64,000 nucleotides of DNA from Salvia splendens. Its lineage: Eukaryota; Streptophyta; Magnoliopsida; Lamiales; Lamiaceae. The stretch covers positions 1,840,257-1,904,256 of the forward strand of contig NC_056040.1 of assembly GCF_004379255.2 (NCBI RefSeq), read 5' to 3'. Of the stretch, positions 49,237 to 62,208 are shown one piece after another. The stretch's first letter is position 1. Every line of letters begins with the position of its first letter. The notes under the pieces are model-generated. The model ran no database searches. It was not told where the DNA came from and was given only the letters and a program-made list of their open reading frames with translations. The translations under genes and the position numbers were made by a program.

Positions 49237-52013
49237 ATGGAGGAAGCACAGTATGAAGTCGATTTGGGCAACCTTATGGCCTTCGACCAGCACCATCAAT
49301 TCGCATCTCCACCAGTTTCCAGGTTTGTTTTTCTTCTCCTACATATGTTTAATTTTGATTTCAGTGGGTGTATGTTGGTTTTGGACGAGCTGGAATATGC
49401 TCTTCAATTGCTAGTATTTACCTTGCTTAGTTCGTTTGGAATTTATGTATTGTTTATGTGATAGGGAGGAGATTGTAAAGGAAACAACTGAACAGGCTAC
49501 GAAATTGGTTCAAGCAGTTGCAGATGCTCTTTTCAGTCTGCCTTCGACGGAGGATCCCGACGGCCCGCTCGTCAAGTTGCCTGAACCTACTACCAAATTG
49601 CCCAGAGAAAAGCCTGTAAGCTATCTGTTTTTTTGAGAATTTGAATGAACGCATGTATCTCAAAGAAGGGGGGAAATGGGAGAAATGGTTTTTGCTTATT
49701 GAACCAGCTATATATTGCCATTTGCTAGATGAAGGGCAAGGTTAGCTGTAGCTAATTGCGTTTGTGTAGTGTTCTTAGTATGCTCACACGATGGTGAGCT
49801 CGGCTCGGCCTGTAACTTAAATGATGTAGTCTGTTGAGTTGGCCATTGAAGCAATTAATTGAGTGCTTTTGAAGCTACCGACTTATACACGATTTTTTTG
49901 GGCATTGCTATGTATTGGGTCTATTCTAGTTTGGATTCTATAGAGGTTCAATCTACTAGGATACTAGAGGGTTTCTAAATTGGTGATTTTGCTTTAGGAC
50001 TTGATCTTATAGCATGGAACCATGGATACTATATTCGTGAGTCATGAGACTATGACAGTCTTGCTTATGGCATCATCTTACCCTTGTTTAGAAAATATAA
50101 GGATCATGTGGTCCATGTTTAATATAGTACTTTAGACTTTAGTACAACCACTGGTCGGTGTGGTAGTGGACTGACCGAAAATGTTGGACATCTTGTATAT
50201 TGAGGCTAAAGAGGGAACAGTATTTTGGAAGATGGTTTTCTTCTGCTGCATCAAATTATGACAACCAATTGTCAGCTTTGGAGATCTTAATTGAAATTTT
50301 CAAACTTTTATTTTAGTTGTCCTGTGACCTTTAAACGGAAAGATATGATATCTGAGAAAAGAAATGAAAATTGCTTAATTTTTCGTCATAGGAATTATTC
50401 TAAAGATAATCTTCTTTTTCTGGTGCATGGGCTTGACTCTGATGCTGCATATGTGATAAATATTGTTTTATCTTTTTTTTTCAGCTTCCGAAGCCTAGAC
50501 CTCCTACACAGTGGGAAGTGTTTGCCCAACAGAAAGGTATGTTTTGGTTTCTATAACAAAATAGATATGTTTTATTTACTTTTGAATTTTTGATTAATGT
50601 TACTGACCTTGACTCTGGCAAATATTGGGTTTTAAGCGTTCTTTTGAAATGTGATTTAGGTATTCAAAAGCGGAAGAAGGAAAAAATGGCCTACGATGAG
50701 CAAACCGGTACTTGGAAGCGGCTCCATGGTTATGATCGTGTTAATGATGACAATGATATACCAATCATTGAGGCCAAGGCTACTGATGGTATAATGTCAA
50801 TAATACCCTTCTTATTTTATTTTTCCAACCTAGAATGCTTTCAAAATTGCTACAGAAATCCAAATTTTCTTTACTTTTTTTGCTATTACGTTAAATAAAC
50901 TTATCTCAATGGGCTTGAAAATCATGACAAGATCTTTTTGGCTTGATTGAGCCAGTGCTGATTTTTTAATGATTTGTGTCTATATATTTATCTTGTATAC
51001 TGCCAGTATGATAAATTGATACTATTAGCATTATCTTGAAGTTCTTGCATCTTCTCCTCATTCTTTAGTAATCAGTCTTTCCTTTTTCCAGAACCCGGAA
51101 CCGATCCTTTTGCCGAGAGACGCAAGGAGAAGAAAAGCAGAGTTGACAAACAGGAGGGTAATCGATTAAAGAACCTGAAAAATGCACAGAAAGCAGGTGC
51201 CTTGCCAAGGTTAGCTTTTGACCTCCTTTAAATACTGGGAATTTTGATTTTGCATCCATTGGAAATAATGAGTACTACTATCATATATGGATGTATAGTT
51301 TCACAGTGCTTTTTCTATGCCAAAATTCAGTCATCTTTGTCAGATGGTTCAGTTTTATGGCAATGCTTAATCCGAGTGTCTTTATAATTTGCAGCCATAT
51401 TCAACTTGCTGCGACTGCGTTACCTATAACAGGAACACAATCACAACCTAAGCGAGTTAGCAAAGATGTTTTACAAAATGTCGCTGGCATGGCAGCAACT
51501 GCAACAGCGAGTGGAGGGAAATTTGACAAGAAATTGCCAGGGGAAAAGCCTCTGAAGCATGAAAAGAAGTATAGGAAGGTTTGTTTTATCACCCTTTCCT
51601 TAAGCTTAATTTCGTACCTGTTCAATGATATCTGGCTAATTGCTTTTCCTATTATTGTCTATCGTCCAGTATCTACCGGCCGTGGAAGGATCAGGAATGG
51701 GAACCATTGAAAAACAGCAGACTGAGAGTGTCTTGAACAGGTTGATGTCCAAGCACTCTCACCAGATACTCAATGTAGAAAAGGTGCGTCGCTTCTCTTG
51801 GTTCAGCGTCTGGTTTCCACACACGTTCAAATTCCATTAGCCATTCAATCTGTTGAAATGCAGGCTGTGAACATGCACAATGCGAAGAAAGAGAAGAACC
51901 AAAGGAGACAAGGTGGGCAATCATCAAACTCAGGCAAGTTTAAGGCGAACAAGAAATCTTTCAAGAAAACGTCGAAGAAAGGTCCCTCCTCAAGTAAAGG
52001 AAAATCAAAATGA
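49237..52013 (+). CDS. RRS1: RRS1, ribosome biogenesis regulatory protein, 8 exons
   Basis: Nucleolar factor for 60S assembly; in yeast Rrs1 with Rpf2 brings the 5S RNP into the pre-60S particle. Exons: 49237-49322, 49465-49615, 50485-50536, 50660-50788, 51092-51209, 51395-51578, 51670-51783, 51864-52013. They total 984 nt, 327 residues plus stop, and every junction is GT-AG. The RRS1 family core spans about residues 5-175: [13 protein letters not shown] at the start, then [40 protein letters not shown] and [20 protein letters not shown]. The C-terminal third ends in a Lys/Ser-rich tail ([20 protein letters not shown]) that suits nucleolar targeting. It is divergent from CDC48, with a MULE insertion between the two promoters. 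No lesions seen. Confidence 0.95.
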
Positions 52014-52828
52014 TGCTCTCATCTCTCTTGATATCATATGGGGTCTTGGAATTTTTGTTAGAAAACTAGTTAATCAAGCTGGAAATGTGTCACACTTTTC
52101 TAAAGAAATAGTACTATATTTTGGAGAAATGTATTACCTCAAATCTTATGTGCTGTCAAATTTCAAATTTTATCTCTATAGTTTTTTTTTTCGTTTTTTT
52201 ATTTTTAAAGAGGATCAACAATGGTTCCTCATTTACCCTCGTGATGACTCGAACCCCTAATCGATAGTTTAGGGGGTAAGCGTCTTACCAATTGAGTTGC
52301 GCTTCATTGTCTCACTCTAGTTTTGAGAGTTCGAATTGTAGGATTTTTCCAAAATTTGAGTATCTTTTGAAAGATTATATAGCTAGGTATAAAATTTTCA
52401 TCGGTTAGCCTAATACTTTAGGCCATTTCTGAATATGCCATGATAAACGATTAATGTTTTATAATCTAATTGTAAGCAAACATTCATTAATTTAAACAAA
52501 TAAGAGATCAACACGTAACAATATCTTGAACTCGAACGTACTATTGCTATAAATTGTTTTCAAACTGAATCATGTTGGTCGAATATTCTTGAACGTATGA
52601 AGAGTCTCCATCCATTCCATTCATCACATCAATCTCTTCCCATAAACAAACATAAAATATCATAATACAATATTCGAGATTCCAACAATTTGACACAAGC
52701 ATCCAAGAAATAATACTACAAACCCAAAAAAAGATAGACATAAACTAAGCACTTGGGATTGATCCCTCAATTGTCCTTAATCAAACACTCTTTATTGAAG
52801 CAATCTTGGCCGTTAGATCTTCCACAAA
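52014..52828. other. Gap between RRS1 and UGT remnant
   Basis: RRS1 3' UTR at the left, then AT-rich sequence with one SINE-like scrap. No gene. Confidence 0.5.
52245..52310 (-). repeat. tRNA-derived SINE-like fragment
   Basis: On the minus strand CTCAATTGGTAAGACG (A-box-like, 52281-52296) is followed by GGTTCGAGTC (B-box, 52245-52254) at tRNA spacing. The arms do not close into a tRNA cloverleaf, so I take it as a SINE head rather than a tRNA gene. Confidence 0.45.
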
Positions 52829-53675
52829 TTAATTGAAGTTAACCGCTGAAGAGCCATCACCACCCATAGCACCAAATAATATTTTGCCAACTTCTTTGAT
52901 TTTTTGCCTTATCTCTTGTGACTTCATCAAATAATTAACTCTCTCAGCAACACCTTTCCTCAACGGTGTTGATTTATTGTCACACAAATTAATCCCAATC
53001 TTCAAATCATCCACCACCAATTTCCTATTAGTAAACTGATCAGTCAACAAGGGATAACATATCAAAGGGACCCCGCTCTTATGTTCTCGAGAATCGAGTT
53101 CCATCCACATTGCGTCAGAAACCCCCCGATGCTCGGGTGAGAGAGAACCTCGAGCTGATCGCACCACTGTACGATCAACCCGCGGCCCTCGACCCGCCAG
53201 TCGAAACCGGCGGGCAGGACCTCGGTAGCTCCGAGCTGACTATGTCAGGTCGGAGCACCCATATGAAGTGGACCCCACTAATTAATAGGCCATTTGCCAC
53301 CTCATCAATCACATGCTTGCTAGTGTGAGCATAGCTTCTGAAAGAGATGTATAAAACTGAGCCATGTGGCTTGCTGTCGAGCCACGTGGCACAGTCCGCC
53401 TCGGCCCAGAGGCTGGTCGAGATTCGGTTCTTGGTGAACCCTGGTGCGAAAACCGGCCCGATCGCGTGGAACGGCTGGATTTCACGTAGGGCAGGCAGAG
53501 ATCGTGTCTTCTTCGAACTCTTCGACCGTGTTGCATAGCATGAAATCGGCCTTCTTCGCATCTTTGAAACATCGGTCGATGATCCGATGCACGGTCGTAT
53601 TGATATTGTCTTCTGCTTGAAGATACGAAGGTAAATCCGTATTCGCTATGGATGTTACTCCCGGAAAATACCAAA
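52829..53675 (-). pseudogene. UDP-glycosyltransferase remnant (UGT86A-like)
   Basis: Family 1 glycosyltransferases move sugar from UDP-sugars to small acceptors. The minus strand keeps the C-terminal half: DLPSYLQAEDNINTTVHRI, then IQPFHAIGPVFAPGF, then KPHGSVLYISF, then the PSPG box [17 protein letters not shown] with QCGWNS, and LLTDQFTNRKLVVDD. These lie in different frames. Frame changes are visible near 53490, near 53225 (in front of VLPAGFDW) and near 53073 (a shortened G run before VPLICYP). The N-terminal acceptor-binding half is missing upstream of 53675. The PSPG box has Gln in place of the usual His of HCGWNS. It cannot make an enzyme. The subfamily call rests on the text around LPSYLQ and LVVDD. 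Confidence 0.85.
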
Positions 53676-53920
53676 AATACTAGTAGCATAATAGGAGTTG
53701 AAATGGAAAGATAAAAGTTAGCTAGTCGTTTACCCTCCAATAAACAGGTCGAGAATTCGAGTCACCTCAACTACGTGCATATGGAGACGTAAGTGAGTTC
53801 CAATTTTGTACAACGAAGAACCACTGGGCAACATGCCACTTCTCTATACAGCGGCACATAGCCTAACAACATAAGCTTTAGATTACAACTGTTATGTTTT
53901 TCTCTGTCTCTAGCAGAGTT

Positions 53921-56900
53921 CTAAACTTCACTGCCCATTTTGATATCCGAGAAGGAAGCGTTTTGGTGAGTTTCTGCTTTTGGTGCAACTTCTTTCTTCT
54001 CCGACCCAAAGAAAGAGCAGCTCTGGAACGCGTCCAGGCTGTTAGCTATCAGGCGGTTCAAACCGCCAAGGTTATCGCTAAGAATTAGGTCGTTGCTTTG
54101 GTATCTACAGGAGGGTATGTCCAAGTCTAACGGCCCTAAAGAGTCCGGCTGTAACATGGACAAATCTTGAATTAGATCATAAGCACTTCGACATCATAGT
54201 GAAATTAACTGAGACCCTATCAGTCTAGTTAGTGTTAGAAGATACGAGAGATTAAAACTGAAAAATGACGGATGGCCATCGAGAACAAACTGAGAAATAA
54301 CAAGGCAAAATATCGACTTGTGTAAGGGCTTACCCAATATATATCTGTGAGCCCAGAGAAATCCATGGTGGGGTTTTCTATAGGATTATCAGATTCAGAT
54401 TCGTCCACGAGGTCTTCACAAATGCAGTTGTAATCAGTCAATTTCTCTCCATGCAATTCCTGCAGGAAGAAAATCGTATTACCACGAACCCCTTTTGAAC
54501 AGTATATGGGTATTATAGTGGTTCAAAACCAAACCTTGACTTCATGGTGAGATACTGAACGGGTGGTTATAGTAGGTTGTTTATGGGCGTCTTTGGAACC
54601 GTTAATACTTGCATTATGGTTTTCACGAAAGAAAGCGCTAGTTTTCTTGAAAGAAAAGGCATCGCATGTTTCTTCAGCATCAAAGATGGAAGGTGCATGA
54701 GATGCAAGGCTCTGCTGCTGGACTTTGGTTTGGTGTTTAAAAATGTGTGCAGCAATTGCAGCATCAAAAGAGTCGCAGTTGAATGGAATCTGCTGACAGT
54801 TTGAACCTAGAGGCCCCGGAAAATCACTGCAGTTGGCATCTGTGTTTGGCGTTGTCTCGGATAGCAGCTGTCCCATACTTATGTTCGTAAGACTGTCAGC
54901 CCATTCCCCAGAAGACAAGGGCATATCCTTCTGCGAGGAAAATGGAGTCCAAAATCGTGTAATTAAGCAGCATAGTAATTAGAAGCATCCGATTCAAGAG
55001 CAAGAAAGCGTCAGAGGTGAAGACATACCGTGTTCTCGACTTGCCTAGTATGCGTCAAATCTACACTTGCTTCTCTGGGTAATAATTCAATTGCAGTGCT
55101 GTCAGAGTATCTTGAAGTATTGACATTGGATACAGGGATATCACACGCAACTGTTGTAGATGGAGTAGATGTGGAGGAGGGAGTCAAAACAATAACTGGT
55201 TCATCATTCTTCTTTCTTGTTTCATTGATATTAGTACGAGAAAGTGCTTGAGCAGTTGCAGATTCAATCTCTGCTTTCGAAAACCAGCCATATCTAAAAA
55301 AACAAACAAAATCTGTTAGACAATGCACATTCATTCGGCTAGTACAGTTACTTGGGCAGAATGCTCAAATGAGAAATCAATTAATTGGATCTTGTACAGT
55401 TTTTCTAAGACATAACACAACTCCTCAGACAGAAAAGGAGATCAAGAATACCTGAGGCGGAATACCGGGGGGCTTCCAACTTTGTAATGTACATCTGCTG
55501 CACACAGAGTAGAGTCCTTACTCCACTTCTGATACCCCACCAGGTTTTCTCTTTGTGCCCAGTAAGGAAAAAGCGTAAGCTCTTGATCTAACGGCCTTGA
55601 GTTTCCCCATTTGCGATTGAGGTGTTCCACCACAGATGATATTTTCTTCCGTGTACTCAAAGTAAGTTCCAGATAAGGGTTATGATGATTCTGCAAAATG
55701 AATGGTGTGTGGATTTTCTTAGTCACGCTAACTGCTAGGACAACTGCACTACCTCGAAACCTTGTTGACATACTAATAAAAATTTAACCAAGTACTAAAA
55801 ACTCCTTTCAACTGTACCCTTTCCAAGTCTTTTTGAGTAAATTCGTCGATTGGAAACAGCTGGAGTTTAAGCTTTGACGGGTTCTGATTGTTGTCTTCGT
55901 TGAGCGTGCTTCGTGTAGATTTTTGTGGAGAGCGTGACATATCCGCAACAAGTTGAGGACCATCATGGCCTGAATATATATAGATGCAACTTAAATTAGG
56001 CAACTTCTAATGATTCACACCCTTATACTATTTCAGGGAAAATTTTTACAACCTGGTGTTTCCTGGTATTCAGCCTCTTTATCAGTGTCCACCCGTTCCA
56101 ATTGTTCAGCAGCATCAGCCACCAATGAAACTCCAGCAATGGCAGCCTTCTCCCATCTTTCATATGCTGAAGCTGATGCAAGGCCTGCAAAACAGATTTT
56201 CCAATTAAATAAGTATACTCATAATTCATAAAAGTGGAACAACTAGGATAAAAACAAAAAATGAGAGATCTGGCTTATGGACACCTCTGTTATGCAAATA
56301 TAATGTGCGTGTGTGTATCTAAAAAGCCCATTTGACATAGCAAGTAACAGACACTCCAGATGCACAGATCACTGAAATTGATGAACAGTATCCTTGATGG
56401 AACTAATAAATTTATGAAGTTACCATTTTTCCGCCGATGTTTCACTGCCTTTACAGCAGCTTGGTCTACTTTGCAGTTGGCGCGGCTTATTCCTATATTG
56501 GAATGGCGCTTAAACAGAGATACCTTTCCAGTTCCAACTTTCTCGATGTTCTGGCTGTCAAGAAGAACCATTTTAACTGCACGGTTGTCATGCCCTGGTG
56601 CTCTGACCTGATTTGTGATGTTTGGCACACAAGTATTATTTTCTCCAGTAGACAGTCTCTTCTTAGTATTCTTTTTCCGATCCCTCAAAAGTTGGTTCTC
56701 CTACATGGCAAAGTTTTATCATTCAAAATTCTTAGTACACCATATCCACAATTTATTTCATTAACAGAGAAGGATCACAGTCTTAAACTAACCAGAGTCT
56801 CCAAAAATATCTTAAATCTTCTAGGTTTTAGATGAAGCTTAGAAGCTTTACAGCTATACTTTTCCAGCAATGACCACCTGCAACCAAATTGCAGCAGTTG

Positions 56901-58403
56901 AAGACTGACATTTAGAGCTATACTAATAGGGTCCCAGTAAACCCTGAAAGGACAATCAAGCTTCCCCAGCAGAACAACATAGAACACAATTTCAGGAAAG
57001 TGTGCAAAAATAATCTCACTTTCTATCCTCCCCTTTCCGAAATTCCTTCTCTTAGGTGGTGTTATGAAAAAGGCTCAAGTATTAATTGGACAAAATACCA
57101 GACTGATACCAAGGGTGTGAGGACATTATCCTCGCTTTCCATGAATATCTTTCATTTCTTTGAATGATCAACCTTTCACTTCCATATACCTACTAGAAAC
57201 CAAGACACTTTTACTAGGTGTGAGTATTATGTTGATTCATTAAGCCATATGGTGAGAATCTTTAACTACTATCATGTGAATTGTGAACTCTTTATATCCT
57301 CTTATTTTGAAATCCTACCCAACTAAATGCATCATCAATGTGTTGGGGCAATTTTGAGAAACCAAAAAGAAATAAATGTGTTATTTGATATAGTTAATAT
57401 CTCCAATCATCATCAGAAAGGAACATCAGGTGCATCTCTTCCAGCATTATTACATGGAGTTATGAGAAATTTACTGGAGCTTTGCCACCATATATTAATA
57501 ACTTCTTTCTCCCTTCTCTTCATAAAGTTTCACTAAACACAAAGAAACATCTGCAGTTTATTCATCCAGCATACATAAAGCACTAGCAATAAGCTTTGTT
57601 ACATCCTTCTGGTCCAAACCACTCCCCACCAAAACAAATGACACATTTTAAAAAACCAGCAAATTAACTACCTGCCAAAGCAAATTAACACTTGACAGAA
57701 TAAAGGAGAGTGATCACTGAAAACTGTTTGAATTTGTATGCCAGTAATTTGAAAGGAGCATAAACAATTCATATTTACCAGCGAAGCATCGCAGCATTGG
57801 TGTCTTTTGAGTTTTTGGCGTCCAGGCAAAGTTCTGGGCACAGCAACTTGTTCATTCGCCTGACAAGTCGATAGTAATAATGCCTAACCTGAAGGCAGGG
57901 AACCAAAATGAGATGAAAAGTTAGCATATGTCGGGGAAAGAACTGAGTGAAGAGTCAAGATGTATTTCTAAAAAAGCACCTGATCCTTGTTTTTGCTCTG
58001 GACACGTGATCTGATTTTCTCAAAATTCTGCTAGAAAAGGTATTCCACTGTCAGAATCCATTGGAGGAAAAAAAATTATTTCCAAATGAATTAGGTAAAA
58101 GGCTAGCAGTTATTTGCCTTGCCAACTTGTCGTAATGCGACAAAAAAGCTTTCTTCTTCTTGACGGGTCCAAGCAGCCCATTGTCTTGTTGGTTTTTTTC
58201 CTATAGCAATAAAAGACCGATTAGAATATGCATATTCCCGTGATCGTGCATTTAATAAGCCGAGCAAATGATCAAACAGTACCAGGCATCTGCAGAGCAG
58301 CTTGTTCCGGTGAAGATGTGGGCATGCTACCATTCCCATCTTTATTTCCAATATTATCCGGACATTGACAAAGTTCACAGTCCAATGAAACCGGTGTCAC
58401 CAT
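53921..58403 (-). CDS. TKI1: TSL-kinase interacting protein 1-like (SANT domain), 13 exons
   Basis: Arabidopsis TKI1 binds the TOUSLED kinase, a nuclear kinase linked to chromatin and floral development. Exons from the start: 58283-58403, 58118-58200, 57980-58027, 57779-57888, 56793-56877, 56424-56700, 56053-56184, 55818-55969, 55452-55690, 55029-55293, 54535-54930, 54334-54459, 53921-54148. They total 2262 nt, 753 residues plus stop, near the Arabidopsis length. A SANT/Myb domain lies at about 45-100: WAAWTRQEEESFFVALRQVG, NFEKIRSRVQSKNKDQVRHY and RLVRRMNKLL. A middle block has LELTLSTRKKISSVVEHLN and GYQKWSKDSTLCAADVHY, and the C-terminus has FDAAIAAHIF. The intron after exon 2 uses a GC donor (AAG|GCAAAT); all others are GT-AG. 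An in-frame TAA precedes the chosen start. The biochemical role is little known. Confidence 0.88.
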
Positions 58404-59234
58404 TTTAATATCTTTCTCGTCACGCAAACGTTAATCCTTCATGCATATTCCGATTGCCAGGTTTAGTACGATACCTCTAATAATGCGGATTGCAGAGCAG
58501 AAAGTGCCTGGTTGAAACAAGGAAAAGACAGTTAACAATGTTGAGAGAGTCCAGATAGGAAAATCCATGTTCAATCTATACTCATATAAACCATGTTGGA
58601 GGATTTCACATTATGTCACACCCCAAAATTCACCATTCTTTCAATACAAAGCAGAATTAACTACTCAGACCTAGTTCACAAACATCCACCAACTCGAATT
58701 ACAAAGATAATTGATCATCAAAATTGGAAACCAATACCAGTAGAATCAAATATGTTCATGATATACAAGGAGCACATAGGGTTTCCACATTAAATCCAAA
58801 AAATCAATCAAAATCAATTTTGATGAAGCAAAAATCAACTATAAAGCATGTAAAAAACATAATTCGAACTTCATTTCAAGTCAGCTCGCAACTTCAAGCA
58901 TACTCAATTCACCAATTCAAGTTTAAAAAACCTACGCAATAAAAAAAATTAGAATCAACGAAGAAACCCTAAGATCTATCACTCAAAATCACCAAAACCT
59001 CAGAAACGAAAATTCAAGCAGCTTCCAATGTGCATGAAGCATGAAAATTGAAAAGCACAAGGAATCATGGGAGATTGTTTACCAGAAACCGAAATCAAAC
59101 TAGGCGAAATTGGATGGAAGCAAATGAAAAAATGGATAAAGAAAAATAAAAAATAAAAAGAATAAATCAAAGGCAGTCTTACTGAGACTGATAACTTCAA
59201 CAGCAGTTAACGATTAAAATAATAGGAAATAAAA
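58404..59234. other. TKI1 5' region
   Basis: Upstream of the start codon on the minus strand. It probably contains a 5' UTR with an intron (a plausible exon near 58480-58510), but I cannot fix the transcription start. No other gene. Confidence 0.4.
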
Positions 59235-59640
59235 TATGGTCTATTTTTGGTAATTACATATCTCATACAAAATGTTTTACTTTTATTTCAATTTAATATA
59301 AAAAGTATTAAATTTACATATTTCATACAAAAAGTTTACTTAGTGTTCCAAAATAATACATCACATTCAATATTTTAAACACCGTTAGTTAGTTTATTAT
59401 TTATCCACCTTATCATCATAATAAAAGAATAATTAGAGATTTAATACAATTAATCACTCTAAAAAAAATAACGATCAATATCAATTCTTCCAGCAACCAA
59501 TATCAACTTATTTTGGAACACTAACTAAACTTTTGTATAAAATATGTAAACTTAATACTTCTTGTATTAAATTGAAACAAAGATAAAATATTTTGTATAA
59601 AACAGGTAATTCCCCCTATTTTGGTGAAGTAAAACATTAT
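59235..59640. mobile_element. Long-TIR foldback element (MITE)
   Basis: Positions 59240-59360 and the complement of 59510-59625 match over about 110 bp, with blocks CATACAAAATGTTTTA / TATACAAAATATTTTA, TTTCAATTTAATA and TTAGTGTTCCAAAA. The loop is about 150 bp and AT-rich. Direct copies of GAAATAAAAYATGGYCTATT lie just left (from 59226) and right (from 59656). No coding sequence. Confidence 0.7.
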
Positions 59641-59680
59641 ACTAGAAATAAAAGAAATAAAACATGGCCTATTTTCAATA

Positions 59681-60661
59681 ATGGATAATATATTCTTTGT
59701 TAGATAATGAGGTTTTAACGTTTATCAATTAATCAATTTACTATTTATTATACAAAGAATATCTTTTGGTGCTCAAACAATATTAGATCAAATAACATAC
59801 ATATTTTATTTTATTTTCATTCATTTTTTTTCTTGTTCTAATAAAACAGTTGTTATTTTGATTATCATCAAAATATTTGTGGTTCACATAAATTCTTGGG
59901 CTAAAATCCTTACACAAAAATATATCTTACTCCTATTACTAAAATAGATCTAATAAAGTTTTGAAAAATAAATTAATATACATTAAATGTAATATGCTAC
60001 GAGACTGTGGCGATTAATGAAAATGACTAATTTTTATTGTCGTATCAAAATAACAAAAATAAAATTTGTTTTACGGCACAAATTTATCGACAAAACATTG
60101 ACTATTTTAGCTTTTGGAGGTCTTATTCGGGGTGTTGCAAGAATTTAGAGACGCATATTTGTTGTTAATACTGGATATGTTCATTTTGACTGCATAGATT
60201 TGGTGTTTGTGACGTGCCTTACTGCTAGCTAAAGCTTCAAATGTTCGAATAGAGATGGAAAGTGATAGTTTTATTATAATATCCATAATTATGGGAGTAT
60301 TTTATTAATAGTTGATCCAAAGTAAATGAAACTCTGTCGTTTACTTCTTGTCTAATTATGGATATACTCTTCTACTTGCTATATAAGGTTGTTTGGTTAG
60401 TAAGATTGTGTTTGGATAATCATATGATAATGAGAGCTACTATCCAATTAAAATAATCTGATAATGAATCATGGCATCCGAACGATACACCCATGTTTCA
60501 CTATTAATATAGCTTTAAAATAATACTCCTACAAAACAAAGTAATAAAAATCGATGAAAATAAATTTCAGAAAAAATAACAGTAAAAAAAGAGAAACCTT
60601 TTGGATTGGAATCACTTTCTCAGCCGGCGATTTACTCCTCCTCCGCCGTAACGGAAAAAAG
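59681..60661. other. Intergenic and EMC5 5' flank
   Basis: AT-rich with no gene. The last 60 bases form the EMC5 leader. Confidence 0.5.
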
Positions 60662-62208
60662 ATGGGGTTTGGTTACGCCGTCGGAGTCGTCGGATTTCTG
60701 ATTCTCGCACACGCCGCCTACTCCACTATCCAGTGTGCGTATTCAAATCGCCCAAAGTCTTTATTTTGAACAAATCCTGAATACTAGCTCTGAATTTTTC
60801 GATCTGTTCTGTTTTCAGATAGATCTTTGCTGAAGATTACAGAAGAGGAGTTCACAGGGCCACCAGTCACTGTAATTTCATCTATTATGCCTATTTTGTA
60901 TGCAGATAATTCGTTTTTGCAGCTAATTAGGTTTGTGGTTTTCGATCGATTTACAGGTAGTTATGGAGCTGGTTGCAGGATTGTTTTTCTGTTTGTGGGC
61001 TGCTTTGACTGTGCCTGGCAAATTCTTGTCGATTCTCCCTCAATCAGATGAGAACAGGTGAGTTTAAGCGTTTAATTTCCCATTGATTTCCATCGTGTTG
61101 CTGTTATAGCGTTATTGGATATTGCAGCTGCTGCTGCTTGTATGTTTGAATAATATTTTGTTGTGAACATTCTGTGTAAATTGCATGTGATGATTTATGA
61201 ATGTGGGCTTAGGTAGAGTTGCAGCTGCTCTCTTGATTGTTTATATGAGGTATTGGGGTATTTGGTTAGGCCAAGAAAATATGGACACATTTGTGTCTGA
61301 TAATTTGTCACAAGATAATAGAGTTGTAATTACGAGGTTTGTTGGAGATTGGTAGGATATAGCTCCTCAACAATGTTTATGAGTTTTCATGTAGCGTATC
61401 ATGTCCGTTTGGCTAAGATATGATGGCTGAAATATAGGAGCTCTCTATTATGATGTTGATACCATTCACGAAAAGAGTGTTTAGTAGTGTATATTGACCT
61501 TTTGGCAAATCTGCTTAATGTGTAGGAAGTGCGCAATGCACCATAGTATGTAGTAGAAAACTGGATGGTTGTAATAAAAGCTAGATTATAAATTTGACCT
61601 TTTGCCTATGGAGATAGAAAGTGATAGACTGAAGGCTAAACATGCATTAGGGCTAGGGGGAAACTGTCTGGCAGCTTTGATATCTTGACTTGAAAAACTC
61701 CAACTTACTCACGGAAATAGCTGGATTTTTTTTCATAAATTGACCTGACATTCGATATTTCACTTCATGCAAGCTACACATTGCACCACATAATGTCCAA
61801 ATGGCAATTAGAGGGAAAATCAATGAGTTTCTGAAATAATGCATAATGGGGTAAGTGTAAGGCATCAAAAATACAAAATGAGATGAATGAAGAAGCATAG
61901 CTGGATGATTCATGCCTTCCCACTTATTTTATTTTGCTTTCAATTGAATTCAGTTTTTAAATACGTTAGAGCTTTATCCACCATGAATTGCATTAACTAG
62001 TCCTTGATCTGGTTTTAGTACAGGAAACGGCCTTGCTTACTGATTAAGCTTTGATCTTCATTTTTTGAAGTTGAACATGCTTCAGGCTACTAACCACCTT
62101 TCTTTCTGTCTAAGCAGGGTGGTTGCCTTACCTTCCAATCTGGATTTCATGATCTTCAATCATCGTGGAAAAGCTTTTTCTATGGGCATCGATATGAAGC
62201 AAAAGTGA
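60662..62208 (+). CDS. EMC5: EMC5 / membrane magnesium transporter-like, 4 exons
   Basis: Subunit of the ER membrane protein complex, which inserts tail-anchored and multipass proteins; also annotated as MMgT (membrane magnesium transporter). Exons: 60662-60734, 60819-60871, 60957-61057, 62118-62208. They total 318 nt, 105 residues plus stop, the family's normal size, all GT-AG. The first membrane helix is GYAVGVVGFLILAHAAYSTI at the N-terminus, then YRSLLKITEEEF. The second helix is about residues 45-63 (ELVAGLFFCLWAALTVPG), and the C-terminal tail has SDENR and DFMIFNHRGKAF. I chose the ATG at 60662 rather than an in-frame one at 60554 because MGFGYAVG fits the family start and the extra residues would be lysine-rich and unlike it. 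The last intron is about 1.06 kb. Confidence 0.93.

Noticed and set aside
52245..52310. Possible tRNA gene
   Set aside because: A- and B-box-like words are present, but acceptor and anticodon arms do not pair convincingly.
60554..60661. N-terminal extension of EMC5 from an upstream ATG
   Set aside because: Adds a Lys-rich segment not found in the family; the ATG at 60662 gives the normal 105-residue protein.
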